Origin: CAZABC01 sp964483405
Lineage (GTDB): Bacteria; Chloroflexota; Limnocylindria; Limnocylindrales; CSP1-4
Assembly: GCA_964483405.1 (NCBI GenBank)
Contig: CAZABC010000013.1
Span: 1-64,000, forward strand
Direction of reading: 5' to 3'
DNA: 64,000 bases
Shown here: one piece after another, positions 40,510 through 49,298 of the stretch
Position numbering within the stretch: the first letter of the stretch is position 1
Layout of the letters: each line of letters starts with the position of its first letter
Notes under the pieces: model-generated
The model's input: the letters and a program-made list of their open reading frames with translations, nothing else
The model's database searches: none
Told to the model about the DNA's origin: nothing
Position numbers and translations under genes: made by a program

Positions 40510-41267
40510 TGACCGCCACCTCGCCGATCGCTCGGCCAGGACCCGCCGAAGCGGGCGTCGCCGACGCCGCACCGCCGATCGTCCTGATGCAGGGGATCCG
40601 CCGGACCTACCGGCCCGACGGGGCCGACGGCGACGCCCGGGCGGTCCACGCGCTGCGGGGCGTCGACCTCGTCATCGAGCCGGGCGAGCTGGTGGCGATC
40701 GTCGGCCCATCCGGGTCGGGCAAGAGCACGCTGATGCACGTCCTCGGTTGTCTCGACGTGCCCGACGCCGGGACGTATCGGATCGCCGGGCGCGACGTCG
40801 CCGGCCTCTCGGACGACGACCTCGCCGGGATCCGGAACCGCTTCGTCGGCTTCATCTTCCAGCAGTGGAACCTCCTGCCGAGGACGACCGCCCTCGCCAA
40901 CGTCATGCTCCCGCTCGCCTACCGCGGTGACCGCGCGCGGCGGACGAAGGCCGAGCGGGCCCTCGCCGCGGTCGGCCTTGCCGACCGGGCCGACCACCGC
41001 CCGAACCAGCTCTCGGGCGGTGAGCAGCAGCGGGTCGCGATCGCCCGGGCCCTCGTTACCGAACCCGCGCTCCTCCTGGCCGACGAGCCGACCGGCAACC
41101 TCGACCAGGCGACCGGGCGCGAGATCCTCGGCCTCTTCGAGGAGCTGAACCGGGCCGGCCGGACGATCGTCATCGTGACCCACGACCCGGGCGTGGCGGC
41201 GATGGCCGGGCGCCGGATCCGTCTCCGCGACGGCGAGATCGTCGAGGACGAGCGTGCCGTTCGCTGA
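40509..41267 (+). CDS. ABC transporter ATP-binding protein (MacB/LolD type)
   Basis: The 252-residue ATPase has Walker A GPSGSGKS (66-73), the Q-loop in FQQWNLLPRTTALANVMLPL, signature LSGGEQQRVAIARAL near 166, Walker B LLLADEPTGNLD near 190 and the H-loop THD near 223. The EPTGNLD motif and LP-T-NV-LPL context are typical of the MacB/LolD/FtsE group that works with FtsX-like permeases. It overlaps the adaptor gene by 1 base and the permease gene by 14. Confidence 0.93.
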   Translation: MTATSPIARPGPAEAGVADAAPPIVLMQGIRRTYRPDGADGDARAVHALRGVDLVIEPGELVAIVGPSGSGKSTLMHVLGCLDVPDAGTYRIAGRDVAGLSDDDLAGIRNRFVGFIFQQWNLLPRTTALANVMLPLAYRGDRARRTKAERALAAVGLADRADHRPNQLSGGEQQRVAIARALVTEPALLLADEPTGNLDQATGREILGLFEELNRAGRTIVIVTHDPGVAAMAGRRIRLRDGEIVEDERAVR

Positions 41268-42504
41268 GACGCTCCGGACGGCCCTCGGAGCCCTCGCCGC
41301 GAACCGGCTACGGGCCGCCCTGACGATCCTCGGGGTGACGATCGGGATCGCCGCCGTCATCGGGATGGTCAGCGTCGGCCAGGGCGCGTCGGACATCGTC
41401 CAGTCGGCGCTCCAGGGCCTCGGGACGAACGTCGTCTTCGTCACGCCCGGCACCCGCTCGACCGGCTTCGCCCAGGCCGCCGGCGGCGGGGTGACGAACC
41501 TCACGATCGACGACTACGAGGCGCTCGACGCGCCGGGCGCCGTGCCGGACGCGATCGCCGTCGCCCCCGAGCAGTCGGGCTTCGTCCAGCTGGCGGCCGG
41601 CGGCGAGGTCGTCTCGACCCGCCTTACCGGGACCGTCCCCGACTACACGATCGTCCGCGACTGGGACGTGACGGTCGGCCGGTTCGTCGACGACGGCGAC
41701 ATCGTCGCGGCCGCCCCGGTGGCCGTGCTCGGCGCCAGCACCGCGACGGAGCTCTTCGGCTCGGCCGAGGCGGCGCTCGGCGAGTCGCTCAGCGCCCGGA
41801 TCGCCCGTCCGGGCGGCACGCTCGCGGTCCGCCTCCGCGTCGTCGGCGTGCTCGAGGCGAAGGGCAACATCGGCGGGTTCTTCAACCGCGACGACATCCT
41901 CATCGTCCCCCTCACGGCCTCGGCCCGGCGGATCGCCGGCCAGGACACCGTGAGCGCGATCTCGGTCTCGGCCGCCTCGCCCGAGGCGATGGACCAGGTC
42001 CAGCGCGACGTGACGACGATCCTCCGCGCCGAGCACCGCCTGGCGCCCGACGAGCCGAGCGACTTCACCGTCCAGACGCAGCAGGACCTGCTCGCCGCGG
42101 CGAGCCTCACCGCCGACATCTTCACGATCCTGCTCGGCGCCATCGGCGGGATCAGCCTCGTCGTCGGGGGCATCGGGATCATGAACATCATGCTCGTGAG
42201 CGTCACCGAGCGGACCCGCGAGATCGGCCTCCGCAAGGCGCTCGGGGCACGCCGTCGCGACATCCTCGGCCAGTTTCTCGTCGAGGCAGTGGTCCTGACG
42301 ACCGTCGGCGGGATCGCCGGCATCAGCCTCGGGATCGCGATCGGGCTCGTCGTCGGCCTCCTCAGCCCGATCGCCCCGGCGGTCTCGCCGTTGGCGGTCC
42401 TCGTGGCGCTCCTCATCAGCATGGCCGTTGGGCTCGTCTTCGGGCTCTACCCGGCCCGCCGGGCGGCGCTGCTCCAGCCCATCGCGGCCCTCCGCGCCGA
42501 GTAG
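41254..42504 (+). CDS. ABC transporter permease, FtsX/MacB type
   Basis: The 416-residue product has the N-terminal helix (ANRLRAALTILGVTIGIAAVIGMVSVG, 17-43), a large extracytoplasmic MacB_PCD domain (about 45-275), then three C-terminal helices in the FtsX domain (from about 285, with GGIGIMNIMLVSVTERTREIGLRKALGARRRDI near 304-336). With the adaptor and ATPase it forms a MacAB-like mechanotransmission exporter. The start is a GTG at 41254 inside the end of the ATPase gene. Last gene of the operon, followed by a strong terminator. Confidence 0.93.
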   Translation: MPFAETLRTALGALAANRLRAALTILGVTIGIAAVIGMVSVGQGASDIVQSALQGLGTNVVFVTPGTRSTGFAQAAGGGVTNLTIDDYEALDAPGAVPDAIAVAPEQSGFVQLAAGGEVVSTRLTGTVPDYTIVRDWDVTVGRFVDDGDIVAAAPVAVLGASTATELFGSAEAALGESLSARIARPGGTLAVRLRVVGVLEAKGNIGGFFNRDDILIVPLTASARRIAGQDTVSAISVSAASPEAMDQVQRDVTTILRAEHRLAPDEPSDFTVQTQQDLLAAASLTADIFTILLGAIGGISLVVGGIGIMNIMLVSVTERTREIGLRKALGARRRDILGQFLVEAVVLTTVGGIAGISLGIAIGLVVGLLSPIAPAVSPLAVLVALLISMAVGLVFGLYPARRAALLQPIAALRAE

Positions 42505-42512
42505 CGGAGACG

Positions 42513-42546
42513 CGAAGACCCCCGGCGGCCGGGCCGGGGGTCTTCG
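42513..42546. terminator. bidirectional Rho-independent terminator
   Basis: A 14-bp perfect stem (CGAAGACCCCCGGC and its complement) around GGCCGG lies between the convergent MacB-type permease and the osmolyte-binding protein gene. The outer AGA/TCT pairs put short T- and A-runs at the base on both strands. Confidence 0.8.
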
Positions 42547-42569
42547 TTGGAACGTCCGTCGGCCGAGCG

Positions 42570-43472
42570 CTACTCGAGGAAGCCATTCTCCTCGAGCCAG
42601 GCCCGCGCCACGTCGGCGATGTCCTCCTGCTCCACCGCGATCTTCACGCCGAGGTCGATGAGGACGTCCGTGGTGATCTTCGCCGAGAGACTGTCGAGCA
42701 GCGCCTGGAACGCCGCGGCATCGTCGAGCTTGGCGAGGTAGTCGTCGCGGACGAGCGGGGCGATGTTCTCGGCCGGCTGCGTCCCGAGGTCGTCCTCGAG
42801 GACGACGAACCCGAACTGGGCGATGGCCGGCTGGGTCGAGCAGAGCCAGGCGACGTCGATCGCCTTGCCATCGAGCGCCTCGGCCATCGGCACGTCGCAG
42901 GCGTTGAGCGACTCGCGCTCCGCGGGGGGATAGGTGATCCCGTACGCCTCGAGCGCGCCCTGGCAGAGCGGGTTGGCCTCACACTCGGGCGTCAGGCCCC
43001 AGGTCAGCTGGTCCTGGACGGCGGCGAGATCGCTCATCCTGGCGAGCCCGAGCTCGTCGGCGGTATCCTGCCGGACGGCCGTCGCGTTCGTGTCCTCGCC
43101 CGGCGTGATCGCGAAGACCTGGGCGCCCTTGCCGGCGAGGATCGCGGCGAGCGCCGTCCGGTTCGCCTCGCCGTCGCTGGTGACCTTCGACGGGTCGTAG
43201 AACCCGAGCCCCGACCCGACATACTCGGGGACGAGATCGACCTGGCCGGCCTCGAAGGCCGGGACGCGATCCGGCCGCGACCCGAGGCCGAACTGCCGGG
43301 TGACCGCGTAGTCGCTCGCCTCGAGGACCTGGGCGTAGAGCTCCGCCATGAGCTTCGACTCGTAGAAGTTGTCCGAGCCGATCCGGACCGTTGGCTTGCT
43401 CCCACCCGACGAGCAGGCGGCGATCGCCACCAGCATCGCCGCCCCGAGAGCGAGCAGTCGACGCTTTCGCAT
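42570..43472 (-). CDS. glycine betaine/choline-type ABC importer, substrate-binding lipoprotein
   Basis: The 300-residue product has a lipoprotein signal with lipobox IAAC (Cys19), then an OpuAC-type type II binding protein: VRIGSDNFYESKLMAELYAQVLEASDY (28-54), GQVDLVPEYVGSGLGFYDPSK near 76-96, and an AIDVAWLCSTQPAI hinge near 207. This is the OpuCC/YehZ branch. Ligand-box Trp and Tyr identity cannot be set by eye, so betaine, choline or carnitine are all possible. AAGGGG precedes the ATG. Last gene of the four-gene importer operon, 56 bases after the second permease. Confidence 0.9.
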   Translation of the reverse strand: MRKRRLLALGAAMLVAIAACSSGGSKPTVRIGSDNFYESKLMAELYAQVLEASDYAVTRQFGLGSRPDRVPAFEAGQVDLVPEYVGSGLGFYDPSKVTSDGEANRTALAAILAGKGAQVFAITPGEDTNATAVRQDTADELGLARMSDLAAVQDQLTWGLTPECEANPLCQGALEAYGITYPPAERESLNACDVPMAEALDGKAIDVAWLCSTQPAIAQFGFVVLEDDLGTQPAENIAPLVRDDYLAKLDDAAAFQALLDSLSAKITTDVLIDLGVKIAVEQEDIADVARAWLEENGFLE

Positions 43473-43528
43473 CTGGGTACCCCTTGCCTTGCGATCGGGG
43501 CCGCCACCCGGCGGCCGCCACGACGCGG

Positions 43529-44323
43529 CTACGGTACCAGCCCGGGACGGCGCGCCGTCCCGACCACCGGCTCGGGCGGCTCGTCCCACGGCGCTCCGCG
43601 CCCGCCCGCCCCACCCCGACCTTCCGACGTCGCGCCGGGACGGAGCGCCCGGGGCGTCAGGATCCGCTGGACGACCGAGAGGACCGCGTCGACCGCGATC
43701 GCGAGACCGGAGACGAGGATCGCGCCGGCGAGGAGGCGCGGCTCGTCGCTCCGGAGCAGGCCGTCGATGATGTACCGGCCGAGCCCGCCGAACGAGACGA
43801 TCGCCCCGATCGTCGCGGTGGCGATGACCTGCAGCGTCGCCGTCCGGATCCCGCCGACGATGACGGGGGTCGCGATCGGCAGCTCGATGCCGGTGAGGAT
43901 GTGGCGCTCGCGCATCCCCATCCCGCGGCCGGCCTCGAGGAGATCCCGGTCGACCTCGCGGACCCCGGCCCAGGCGTTGACGAGGACCGGCGGGATCGCG
44001 AGGAGCGTCATCGCGCCGAAGGTCGGGATGAACGAGAGCCCGAGCCCCGGGTCGTAGCCGACGACCGCGGCGAGGTCGAGCGAGATCGGCAGGATCATCG
44101 CCAGGATCGCGTACGACGGCAGCGCTCGGCCGATGTTGGCGGTGTTGATGGCGAGCGACGCGAAGCGGCCCGTGTGGCCGATCCAGACGCCGATCGGCAG
44201 CCCGACCGCGACCGCTGTCGCCACGGCGAGGAGCGAGACCCCGAGGTGCTCGGCGATCCGGACCGGGATCCCGTCCGGACCGGACCAGCTCGCCGGGTCG
44301 ACGAAGAACCCGAAGAGGTCCAT
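43529..44323 (-). CDS. osmoprotectant ABC importer permease 2
   Basis: Six-helix BPD-type permease of 264 residues (OpuCD/YehW-like): a helix at about 30-52, the ANIGRALPSYAILAMILPISL segment near 70-90, the EAA-loop VDRDLLEAGRGMGMRERHILTGIELPIA near 132-160, and further helices to about 228. The C-terminal 30 residues are Gly/Arg/Pro-rich and probably disordered. The ATG overlaps the stop of permease 1 (ATGA). Confidence 0.88.
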   Translation of the reverse strand: MDLFGFFVDPASWSGPDGIPVRIAEHLGVSLLAVATAVAVGLPIGVWIGHTGRFASLAINTANIGRALPSYAILAMILPISLDLAAVVGYDPGLGLSFIPTFGAMTLLAIPPVLVNAWAGVREVDRDLLEAGRGMGMRERHILTGIELPIATPVIVGGIRTATLQVIATATIGAIVSFGGLGRYIIDGLLRSDEPRLLAGAILVSGLAIAVDAVLSVVQRILTPRALRPGATSEGRGGAGGRGAPWDEPPEPVVGTARRPGLVP

Positions 44324-44991
44324 CAGCGGGCCTCGGCCCGGGCCCGGGCCCACGGCGTGAGCCGGCGCTCGAGCCGGACGAACGCCAGGTCGGCGACGAT
44401 GGCGAGGCCGACCGAGAGGGCGGCGCCGAGGTAGATCTTCGTCGGGAAGAAGGTCTGCAGCCCCTCGGTGATGAACTGGCCGAGCCCGCCGAAGGCGTCG
44501 CCGAGGATCGAGGCGACCGTCGCCAGGCCGATCGTCGTGACGGTCGCGAGCCGCAGGCCGGCGATGATCAGCGGCACCGCGAGCGGCAGCTCGACGCGGA
44601 GGAGCCGCTGGCGGCGGGTGTAGCCCATCCCCTCCGACGCCTCGATCACGTCGGGCGGCACCGCGTCGAGGCCGGCGACGCTGTTCCGGAAGAGGATGAG
44701 GATCGTGTAGGTCGTCAGCGGGATGACCGCGGTGACGAGCGAGAGCCCGAAGACCGGCCGGAGGATCGCGAACGCGGCGAGGCTCGGGATCGTGTAGAGG
44801 ATCCCGGCGACGAGCGTGACGGGCCCGTAGGTGCCCCGCCGGCGGACGGCGAGGACCGCCAGGAGCAGCGAGATCCCGAGCCCGAGCGCGACGGGCACGA
44901 TCGTCAGCTGGAGGTGCTGGACGGTCCGGACGACGACGTCGTCGAGGTGGTCGGCGATCCACGCCCAGTCGATGAGCGGCTCGTCGGCCAT
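44323..44991 (-). CDS. osmoprotectant ABC importer permease 1
   Basis: Six-helix permease of 222 residues (OpuCB/YehY-like): helices from about 28, LYTIPSLAAFAILRPVFGLSLVTAVIPL near 64-92, EAA-loop PPDVIEASEGMGYTRRQRLLRVELPLAVP near 111-139, then GLATVASILGDAFGGLGQFI near 157. It starts 3 bases after the ATPase stop and overlaps permease 2. Confidence 0.9.
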   Translation of the reverse strand: MADEPLIDWAWIADHLDDVVVRTVQHLQLTIVPVALGLGISLLLAVLAVRRRGTYGPVTLVAGILYTIPSLAAFAILRPVFGLSLVTAVIPLTTYTILILFRNSVAGLDAVPPDVIEASEGMGYTRRQRLLRVELPLAVPLIIAGLRLATVTTIGLATVASILGDAFGGLGQFITEGLQTFFPTKIYLGAALSVGLAIVADLAFVRLERRLTPWARARAEAR

Positions 44992-44994
44992 CGG

Positions 44995-46215
44995 TCAGGG
45001 CTTGCCGACGCGCTCGCCGGCGGACCCGCGCGAGGCCGATCCGGGCGCGTCGGGTCCGCTCGCCGGTGGCTCGGCCGAGCGGGCGTCGCGCATCCAGTCG
45101 ATGACCGTCGCGATCGTCAGGACGCCGCGCATCCGCCCGTCGCGATCGACGACGACCGCGGTCCGGGCGGTCTGGTCGAGCAGCATCGAGAGCGCGTCCT
45201 TCAGCGTCGTCCGGCGGTCGACCGCCGGCGACGACGGGTCGGCGTGGCCGGCCTCGACCGGTCCGTCGGCCGGGAGCCGCTCGACGGGGACCCAGCCGAC
45301 CGGCCGGTCGGCCTCGTCGACGAGGAGGAGCTCGCCGCTCCCCGCGGCCCGCAGCCGCTCGGCGGCCGGGCCGGCCGCGTCACCGGGCCGGGCGGTGACC
45401 GGCATCTCGAGCGGGACGTCGCCGACCCGGAACAACGAGAGTCGCTTCAGTCCTCGGTCCGCGCCGACGAAGCGGGCGACGAACTCGGACGCCGGTCGGG
45501 CGAGGATGTCGGCCGGTGCGCCGAACTGGGCGACGCGGCCGCCGGTCTCCATGACCGCGACGAGGTCGCCCATCTTGATCGCCTCGTCGATGTCGTGGGT
45601 GACGAAGATGATCGTCTTGGCGAGGTCCTCCTGGAGTCGGAGGAGCTCGTTCTGGAGGCGGTCGCGGACGATCGGGTCGACGGCTCCGAACGGCTCGTCC
45701 ATGAGCATCACCGGCGGGTCGACCGCGAGCGCCCGGGCGACCCCGACGCGCTGGCGCTCGCCGCCCGAGAGCTGCGCCGGGAAGCGCCCGGCATACGTCG
45801 CCGGGTCGAGGCCGACCATGCCGAGGAGCTCCTCCGCCCGGGCCCGGCGGCGCTCGGCGGGCCAGCCCAGCAGGCGCGGCACGGTCGCGACGTTCTCCTC
45901 GACCGTCTGGTGGGGCAGCAGCCCGACCTGCTGGATCACGTAGCCGATGCCGCGACGGAGCTCGGTGACCTCGTGCGTCGCGACGTCGACGCCGTCGAGG
46001 AGGACCCGACCCGAGGTCGGTTCGATCAGCCGGTTGACCAGCTTGAGCGAGGTCGTCTTGCCGCACCCGGACGGCCCGACGAGGACGCAGACCCGCCCTG
46101 CCGGGATCTCGAGGTCGAGGTCGTTGACGGCACCCGGGGTCCTGCCGACCGTCGTCCGGTCGTAGTGCTTCGAGACGTGGTCGAAGCGGACGGTGGCCGC
46201 CCGGTGGTCGGTCAT
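44995..46215 (-). CDS. osmoprotectant ABC importer ATPase with CBS domain
   Basis: The 406-residue product has Walker A GPSGCGKT (47-54), Q-loop YVIQQVGLLPHQTVEENVATVP, signature LSGGERQRVGVARAL near 147, Walker B VMLMDEPFGAVDPI near 170 and the H-loop THDIDEAI. This is followed by a C-terminal CBS-type region (about 265-385; RTAVVVDRDGRMRGVLT) that in OpuA/ProV proteins senses ionic strength or nucleotides. AGGAG precedes the ATG. First gene of the importer operon. The last 25 residues are Pro/Ser/Gly-rich. Confidence 0.92.
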   Translation of the reverse strand: MTDHRAATVRFDHVSKHYDRTTVGRTPGAVNDLDLEIPAGRVCVLVGPSGCGKTTSLKLVNRLIEPTSGRVLLDGVDVATHEVTELRRGIGYVIQQVGLLPHQTVEENVATVPRLLGWPAERRRARAEELLGMVGLDPATYAGRFPAQLSGGERQRVGVARALAVDPPVMLMDEPFGAVDPIVRDRLQNELLRLQEDLAKTIIFVTHDIDEAIKMGDLVAVMETGGRVAQFGAPADILARPASEFVARFVGADRGLKRLSLFRVGDVPLEMPVTARPGDAAGPAAERLRAAGSGELLLVDEADRPVGWVPVERLPADGPVEAGHADPSSPAVDRRTTLKDALSMLLDQTARTAVVVDRDGRMRGVLTIATVIDWMRDARSAEPPASGPDAPGSASRGSAGERVGKP

Positions 46216-46306
46216 CGGCTCCTCGCTGGTCGGTCCCCGGCGACCGCGCTCCCGGTCGGCCCGCGCGTTCCAGCATACTCGGGGTCACGCTCGTGGAGGC
46301 CGACCG

Positions 46307-46399
46307 ATGAGGATCACCGCGATCCGGCTCGACCGCGTCGTCGCGCCGCTCGACCCGCCGTTCCCGGAGGCGGCCGCGGTCGCCCGCCTCCGGGTCTGA
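46307..46399 (+). pseudogene. N-terminal remnant of an enolase-superfamily (mandelate racemase/muconate cycloisomerase) gene
   Basis: The 30-codon frame reads MRITAIRLDRVVAPLDPPF and then stops after AAAVARLRV. The first 19 residues match the conserved start of mandelate racemase/muconate lactonizing enzymes, which are normally about 370 residues. A GGAGG ribosome site (8 bases upstream) and a CATACT -10-like box (46272-46277 region) are intact, so only the front of the gene survives. Nothing downstream continues the family; a convergent gene begins 6 bases after the stop. Confidence 0.55.
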
Positions 46400-46405
46400 C
46401 CCGGC

Positions 46406-46858
46406 TCAGCGGCGGAGGAAGCCCGGGAGGTCGAGCTCGGGCCCCCGCCAGCGGGTCAGCTCCTCGGTCGAGTAGCGCCCGTAGAAGTTCAGGAAGTGCG
46501 CCCCGCCCGCGACGAGCCGGTCGCGGACCCGGAGCATCGTCGGCCGGTCGGCCACCCGGACCGCGACGACGGCCCGGCCGTCCTCGATCGCGGCCTCGTA
46601 GAGCCGGAAGTCGGGCATCTGGTCCATCGTCATGAACTGGACGATCCGGAGCAGGCGGCCCCACGCGCCGCCGGCCCGGCCGAGCCCGTCGATCCGGTCG
46701 GCGTCGGGCGTGCCGTCGAGCACCGTCACCGCGCCGGCAGCGAGCCCGCCATCCGCCCCGAGCTCGGCGACGAGGCCCTCCGCCAGCGTCCGCGCGGCGG
46801 ACCGATCGTCGACGACCGCGAGCAGGTGGTCGGTCGGGTAGGTGAAGGTCCGGGCCAT
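46406..46858 (-). CDS. unknown protein, cotranscribed with LLM oxidoreductase
   Basis: Not recognised. The 150-residue product begins MARTFTYPTDHLLAVVDDRSAARTLAEGLVA and contains RIVQFMTMDQMPDFRLYEAAIEDGRAVVAVRV, FYGRYSTEELTRW near 124 and a FLRR end. Two short alpha-beta units resemble a small ferredoxin-like or general-stress-like fold. It starts 5 bases after the stop of the F420-type oxidoreductase gene, so their functions are probably linked. Confidence 0.65.
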   Translation of the reverse strand: MARTFTYPTDHLLAVVDDRSAARTLAEGLVAELGADGGLAAGAVTVLDGTPDADRIDGLGRAGGAWGRLLRIVQFMTMDQMPDFRLYEAAIEDGRAVVAVRVADRPTMLRVRDRLVAGGAHFLNFYGRYSTEELTRWRGPELDLPGFLRR

Positions 46859-46863
46859 CCGGG

Positions 46864-47820
46864 TCAGCCGGCGTCGACGAGCGGCTTGACCTCCCCGATG
46901 AGCCGCTCGATCGTCTCGACGTCGTACGGGGCCGGCAGCTCGACGATCGCCGTCGCGAACCCGGCGTCGACGTACTCGAGGATCGCGTCGGCGACCGTCC
47001 GCGGCGACCCGAGCAGGGGTCGTCCCGGCTCGGTGATGGCCTCGACCGGGCAGCGGTTCGCCGCGGCGAGCGCCTCCCAGGCCCGGCGGGCATCGGCCTC
47101 GTCGTCGCGGACGACCATCCAGAGGTTGATCGTCCGCTCGATCTCGCGCTCGTCGCGGCCGACGGCCGCGCAGTGGTCGCGCAGGACGCCGTCGAGTTCG
47201 CAGACCTCGTCGGCCGTCCCGAACGCGTTCCACATGTCGCCGTAGCGGGCGATCGTCCGGAGCGTCTTCGTCCGGCCGTTGCCGCCGATCATGATCGGGA
47301 TCGCGCCCGCGCCGCGGTAGGGGAGCGGCGAGTGGCGGAGCTCGCGGAAGGCGTAGTGCGCTCCCGGCTCGGAGGTGACGGTCCCACCGGCGAGGAGCGT
47401 CTTCATCGCCGCGACCGACTCGTCCATCCAGTCGAGCCGTTGGCCGAAGCCCGACCCGAAGTCGATCCCATGGGCGGTGTGCTCGTGCTCGAACCACGCG
47501 CCGCCGATGCCGAGGATCGCCCGGCCACCACTGACGTGGTCGATCGTCACGGTCATCTTCGCGACGATGCCGGGGTTCCGGAAGGTGTTCGCCCCGACCA
47601 TCGCCCCGAGGCGGACCCGGCTCGTGCTCGCCGCCAGCGCCGCGAGCGTCGTCCAGCCCTCGAGGATCGGCTGGTCCGGATCGCCCTGGATCGCGTGGAG
47701 GTGGTCCCAGGTCCAGAGGCTGTCGTAGCCGAGCCGCTCGACGAGGCGGGCGGTGGCGAGGACCTCCGGCCAGCCGACGGCCTGGCTCCAGAGGTTGATC
47801 CCGAGGCGGAGGTCGGTCAT
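46864..47820 (-). CDS. LLM-class (F420-type) oxidoreductase
   Basis: Luciferase-like TIM-barrel flavin/F420 enzyme of 318 residues. Seen: INLWSQAVGWPEVLATARLVERLGYDSLWTWDHL (8-41), AALAASTSRVRLGAMVGANTFRNPGIVAKM near 62-91, GGRAILGIGGAWFEHEHTAHGIDFG near 97-121, and IPIMIGGNGRTKTLRTIARYGDMWN near 170-194. The HGIDFGSGFGQRLDWMDE and GGNGRTKTL motifs favour the F420 group. GAGGAG precedes the ATG. Physiological substrate unknown; it is followed by a small unknown gene. Confidence 0.88.
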   Translation of the reverse strand: MTDLRLGINLWSQAVGWPEVLATARLVERLGYDSLWTWDHLHAIQGDPDQPILEGWTTLAALAASTSRVRLGAMVGANTFRNPGIVAKMTVTIDHVSGGRAILGIGGAWFEHEHTAHGIDFGSGFGQRLDWMDESVAAMKTLLAGGTVTSEPGAHYAFRELRHSPLPYRGAGAIPIMIGGNGRTKTLRTIARYGDMWNAFGTADEVCELDGVLRDHCAAVGRDEREIERTINLWMVVRDDEADARRAWEALAAANRCPVEAITEPGRPLLGSPRTVADAILEYVDAGFATAIVELPAPYDVETIERLIGEVKPLVDAG

Positions 47821-47916
47821 GGCGGGCTCCTCGGCGGCGTTCGCTGCTCGTGGACGCTCGCCAACGGTAGCCCGTCCGGCCGGCCGGCGCCGGTCCGTCG
47901 ATCCGCGGGCCGGACC

Positions 47917-48825
47917 TCAGGCCGACGCTGCGGCAGGGGCCATCCGACGGACAGCCGTGCCGAGCCGCTCGACCGAGCGCTTCGTCATCGGCTCGAGCCC
48001 GACGACCGCCTCGTCGAAGCCGAGCGCCGCGTACGCCTCGAGGCCGCGAGCCAGATCGTCGACCGACCCGGCGAGAGCGTCGGCCTCCGGCTCGGCGATC
48101 GGCGGCTGGTCGGGGTCCCGGACGGTGAGGCCGACCGTGCGCCACAGCGTCGCCGGGTCGCGACCGGCCGCGGCCATCGCCGCCTCGAAGGCCTCGAGCC
48201 GACGCTGCAGCTTCTCGCCCGGCGGTCCGTACCACGCCGTGTTCCACTCGTCGGCCCAGCGCGCCGTGAGGTCGAGCATCCGTGGCCCGAACGACGCGAC
48301 GAGGATCGGGATCCGCCGCTCGGGCGGCGGCTCGAGCGCGGCGTCGGCGACCCGGTGGTACTCGCCTTCGAACGTGACCCGCTCGCCGCGCAGCAGCCGG
48401 GCGACGATCTCGAGCGCCTCCGCGAACCGGCCGACCCGGAGGTCGATCGGATAGCCGAACGCCTCGTACTCCGGGTCGTGCCAGCCGGCGCCGAGACCGA
48501 GGACGATCCGTCCCGGCGCGACGACGTCGGCCGCGGCGGCCATCTTCGCCACGAGCCCCGGCTCGCGGAACGACGAGCAGAGGACCATCGTCCCGACCCG
48601 GACCCGTCGCGTCACGGCGGCGACCGCCGCGACGAGCGTCCACGCCTCGTGCATCCCGGTGACCTCGCCGTCAGGTGCCCGGTAGAAGAAGTGGTCGGCG
48701 AACCAGACCGAGTCGAGTCCGGCGGACTCGGCGGCCTCGGCCATCGTCCGGACGTCGGACCACGACGGGACCCCGCCGTCGGGCCCATCGGTCGCGGCGA
48801 TCGGGAGCATGACCCCGACCTTCAC
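47917..48825 (-). CDS. LLM-class (F420-type) oxidoreductase, second copy
   Basis: The 302-residue product starts with a GTG overlapping the upstream stop (GTGA). Motifs: VKVGVMLPIAATD, MAEAAESAGLDSVWFADHFFYR near 28-49, RVRVGTMVLCSSFREPGLVAKMAA near 75-98, GRIVLGLGAGWHDPEYEAFGYP near 105-126 and IPILVASFGPRMLDLTARWADEWN near 173-196. Only distantly like its neighbour at 46864. It is translationally coupled to a 158-residue helical protein, whose role may be to accompany it. Confidence 0.88.
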   Translation of the reverse strand: MKVGVMLPIAATDGPDGGVPSWSDVRTMAEAAESAGLDSVWFADHFFYRAPDGEVTGMHEAWTLVAAVAAVTRRVRVGTMVLCSSFREPGLVAKMAAAADVVAPGRIVLGLGAGWHDPEYEAFGYPIDLRVGRFAEALEIVARLLRGERVTFEGEYHRVADAALEPPPERRIPILVASFGPRMLDLTARWADEWNTAWYGPPGEKLQRRLEAFEAAMAAAGRDPATLWRTVGLTVRDPDQPPIAEPEADALAGSVDDLARGLEAYAALGFDEAVVGLEPMTKRSVERLGTAVRRMAPAAASA

Positions 48826-49298
48826 GGGATCGACGCCAGGTCCTGCTCGATGACCTCGCGATCGTCGGCATCGGCGATGTCGGCGAGAGCCGCCTCGGCC
48901 CGGCGGCGCCACGTCGTCGTGGCGGCGTCGTCGCCGGCCACTCGGCTCGCGCGGGCATGGGCCTCGTAGGCGGCCGCGAGATCCCAGTCCTCGCGCTCGG
49001 CGGCGGCCGGCCCCTCGAGCAGCTCGAGACAGCGACGGGCGTGCCAGCCGGCGGGCTCGGCGCGGCCGAGCGTCGCATAGACCCGCGAGCAGAGCCACTC
49101 GCCGCGGGCGAGGTTGAGCGGCGTGCCGACCTCGCCCCAGTGGTAGCGCGAGGCGTGGGCGGCGTGGAGCAGCTCGTCGTCGCGGTCCGACGGCCCCTCG
49201 CGGCCCGCGAGCAGGGCCATCGTCCGGTTGTAGAGCCCGACCGCGACGGCGCGGCGGGTCGCCGGATCGAGGTCGGGAGGCATGGCGGGCTTCGGCAT
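48822..49298 (-). CDS. helical protein of unknown function
   Basis: The 158-residue product (start MPKPAMPPDLD, GGAG 7-10 bases upstream) is predicted all-alpha and is rich in Ala, Arg and Glu: RAVAVGLYNRTMALLAG, DELLHAAHASRYHWGEVGTPLNLARGEWLCSRVYATLG, WHARRCLELLEG, DWDLAAAYEAHARASRVAG. This resembles a small TPR-like bundle. It is translationally coupled to the second LLM oxidoreductase. No enzymatic motif. Confidence 0.7.
   Translation of the reverse strand: MPKPAMPPDLDPATRRAVAVGLYNRTMALLAGREGPSDRDDELLHAAHASRYHWGEVGTPLNLARGEWLCSRVYATLGRAEPAGWHARRCLELLEGPAAAEREDWDLAAAYEAHARASRVAGDDAATTTWRRRAEAALADIADADDREVIEQDLASIP

Noticed and set aside
46307..46399. A functional 30-residue peptide gene
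   Set aside because: The sequence matches the conserved N-terminus of a much larger enzyme family, so a truncated remnant is more likely.
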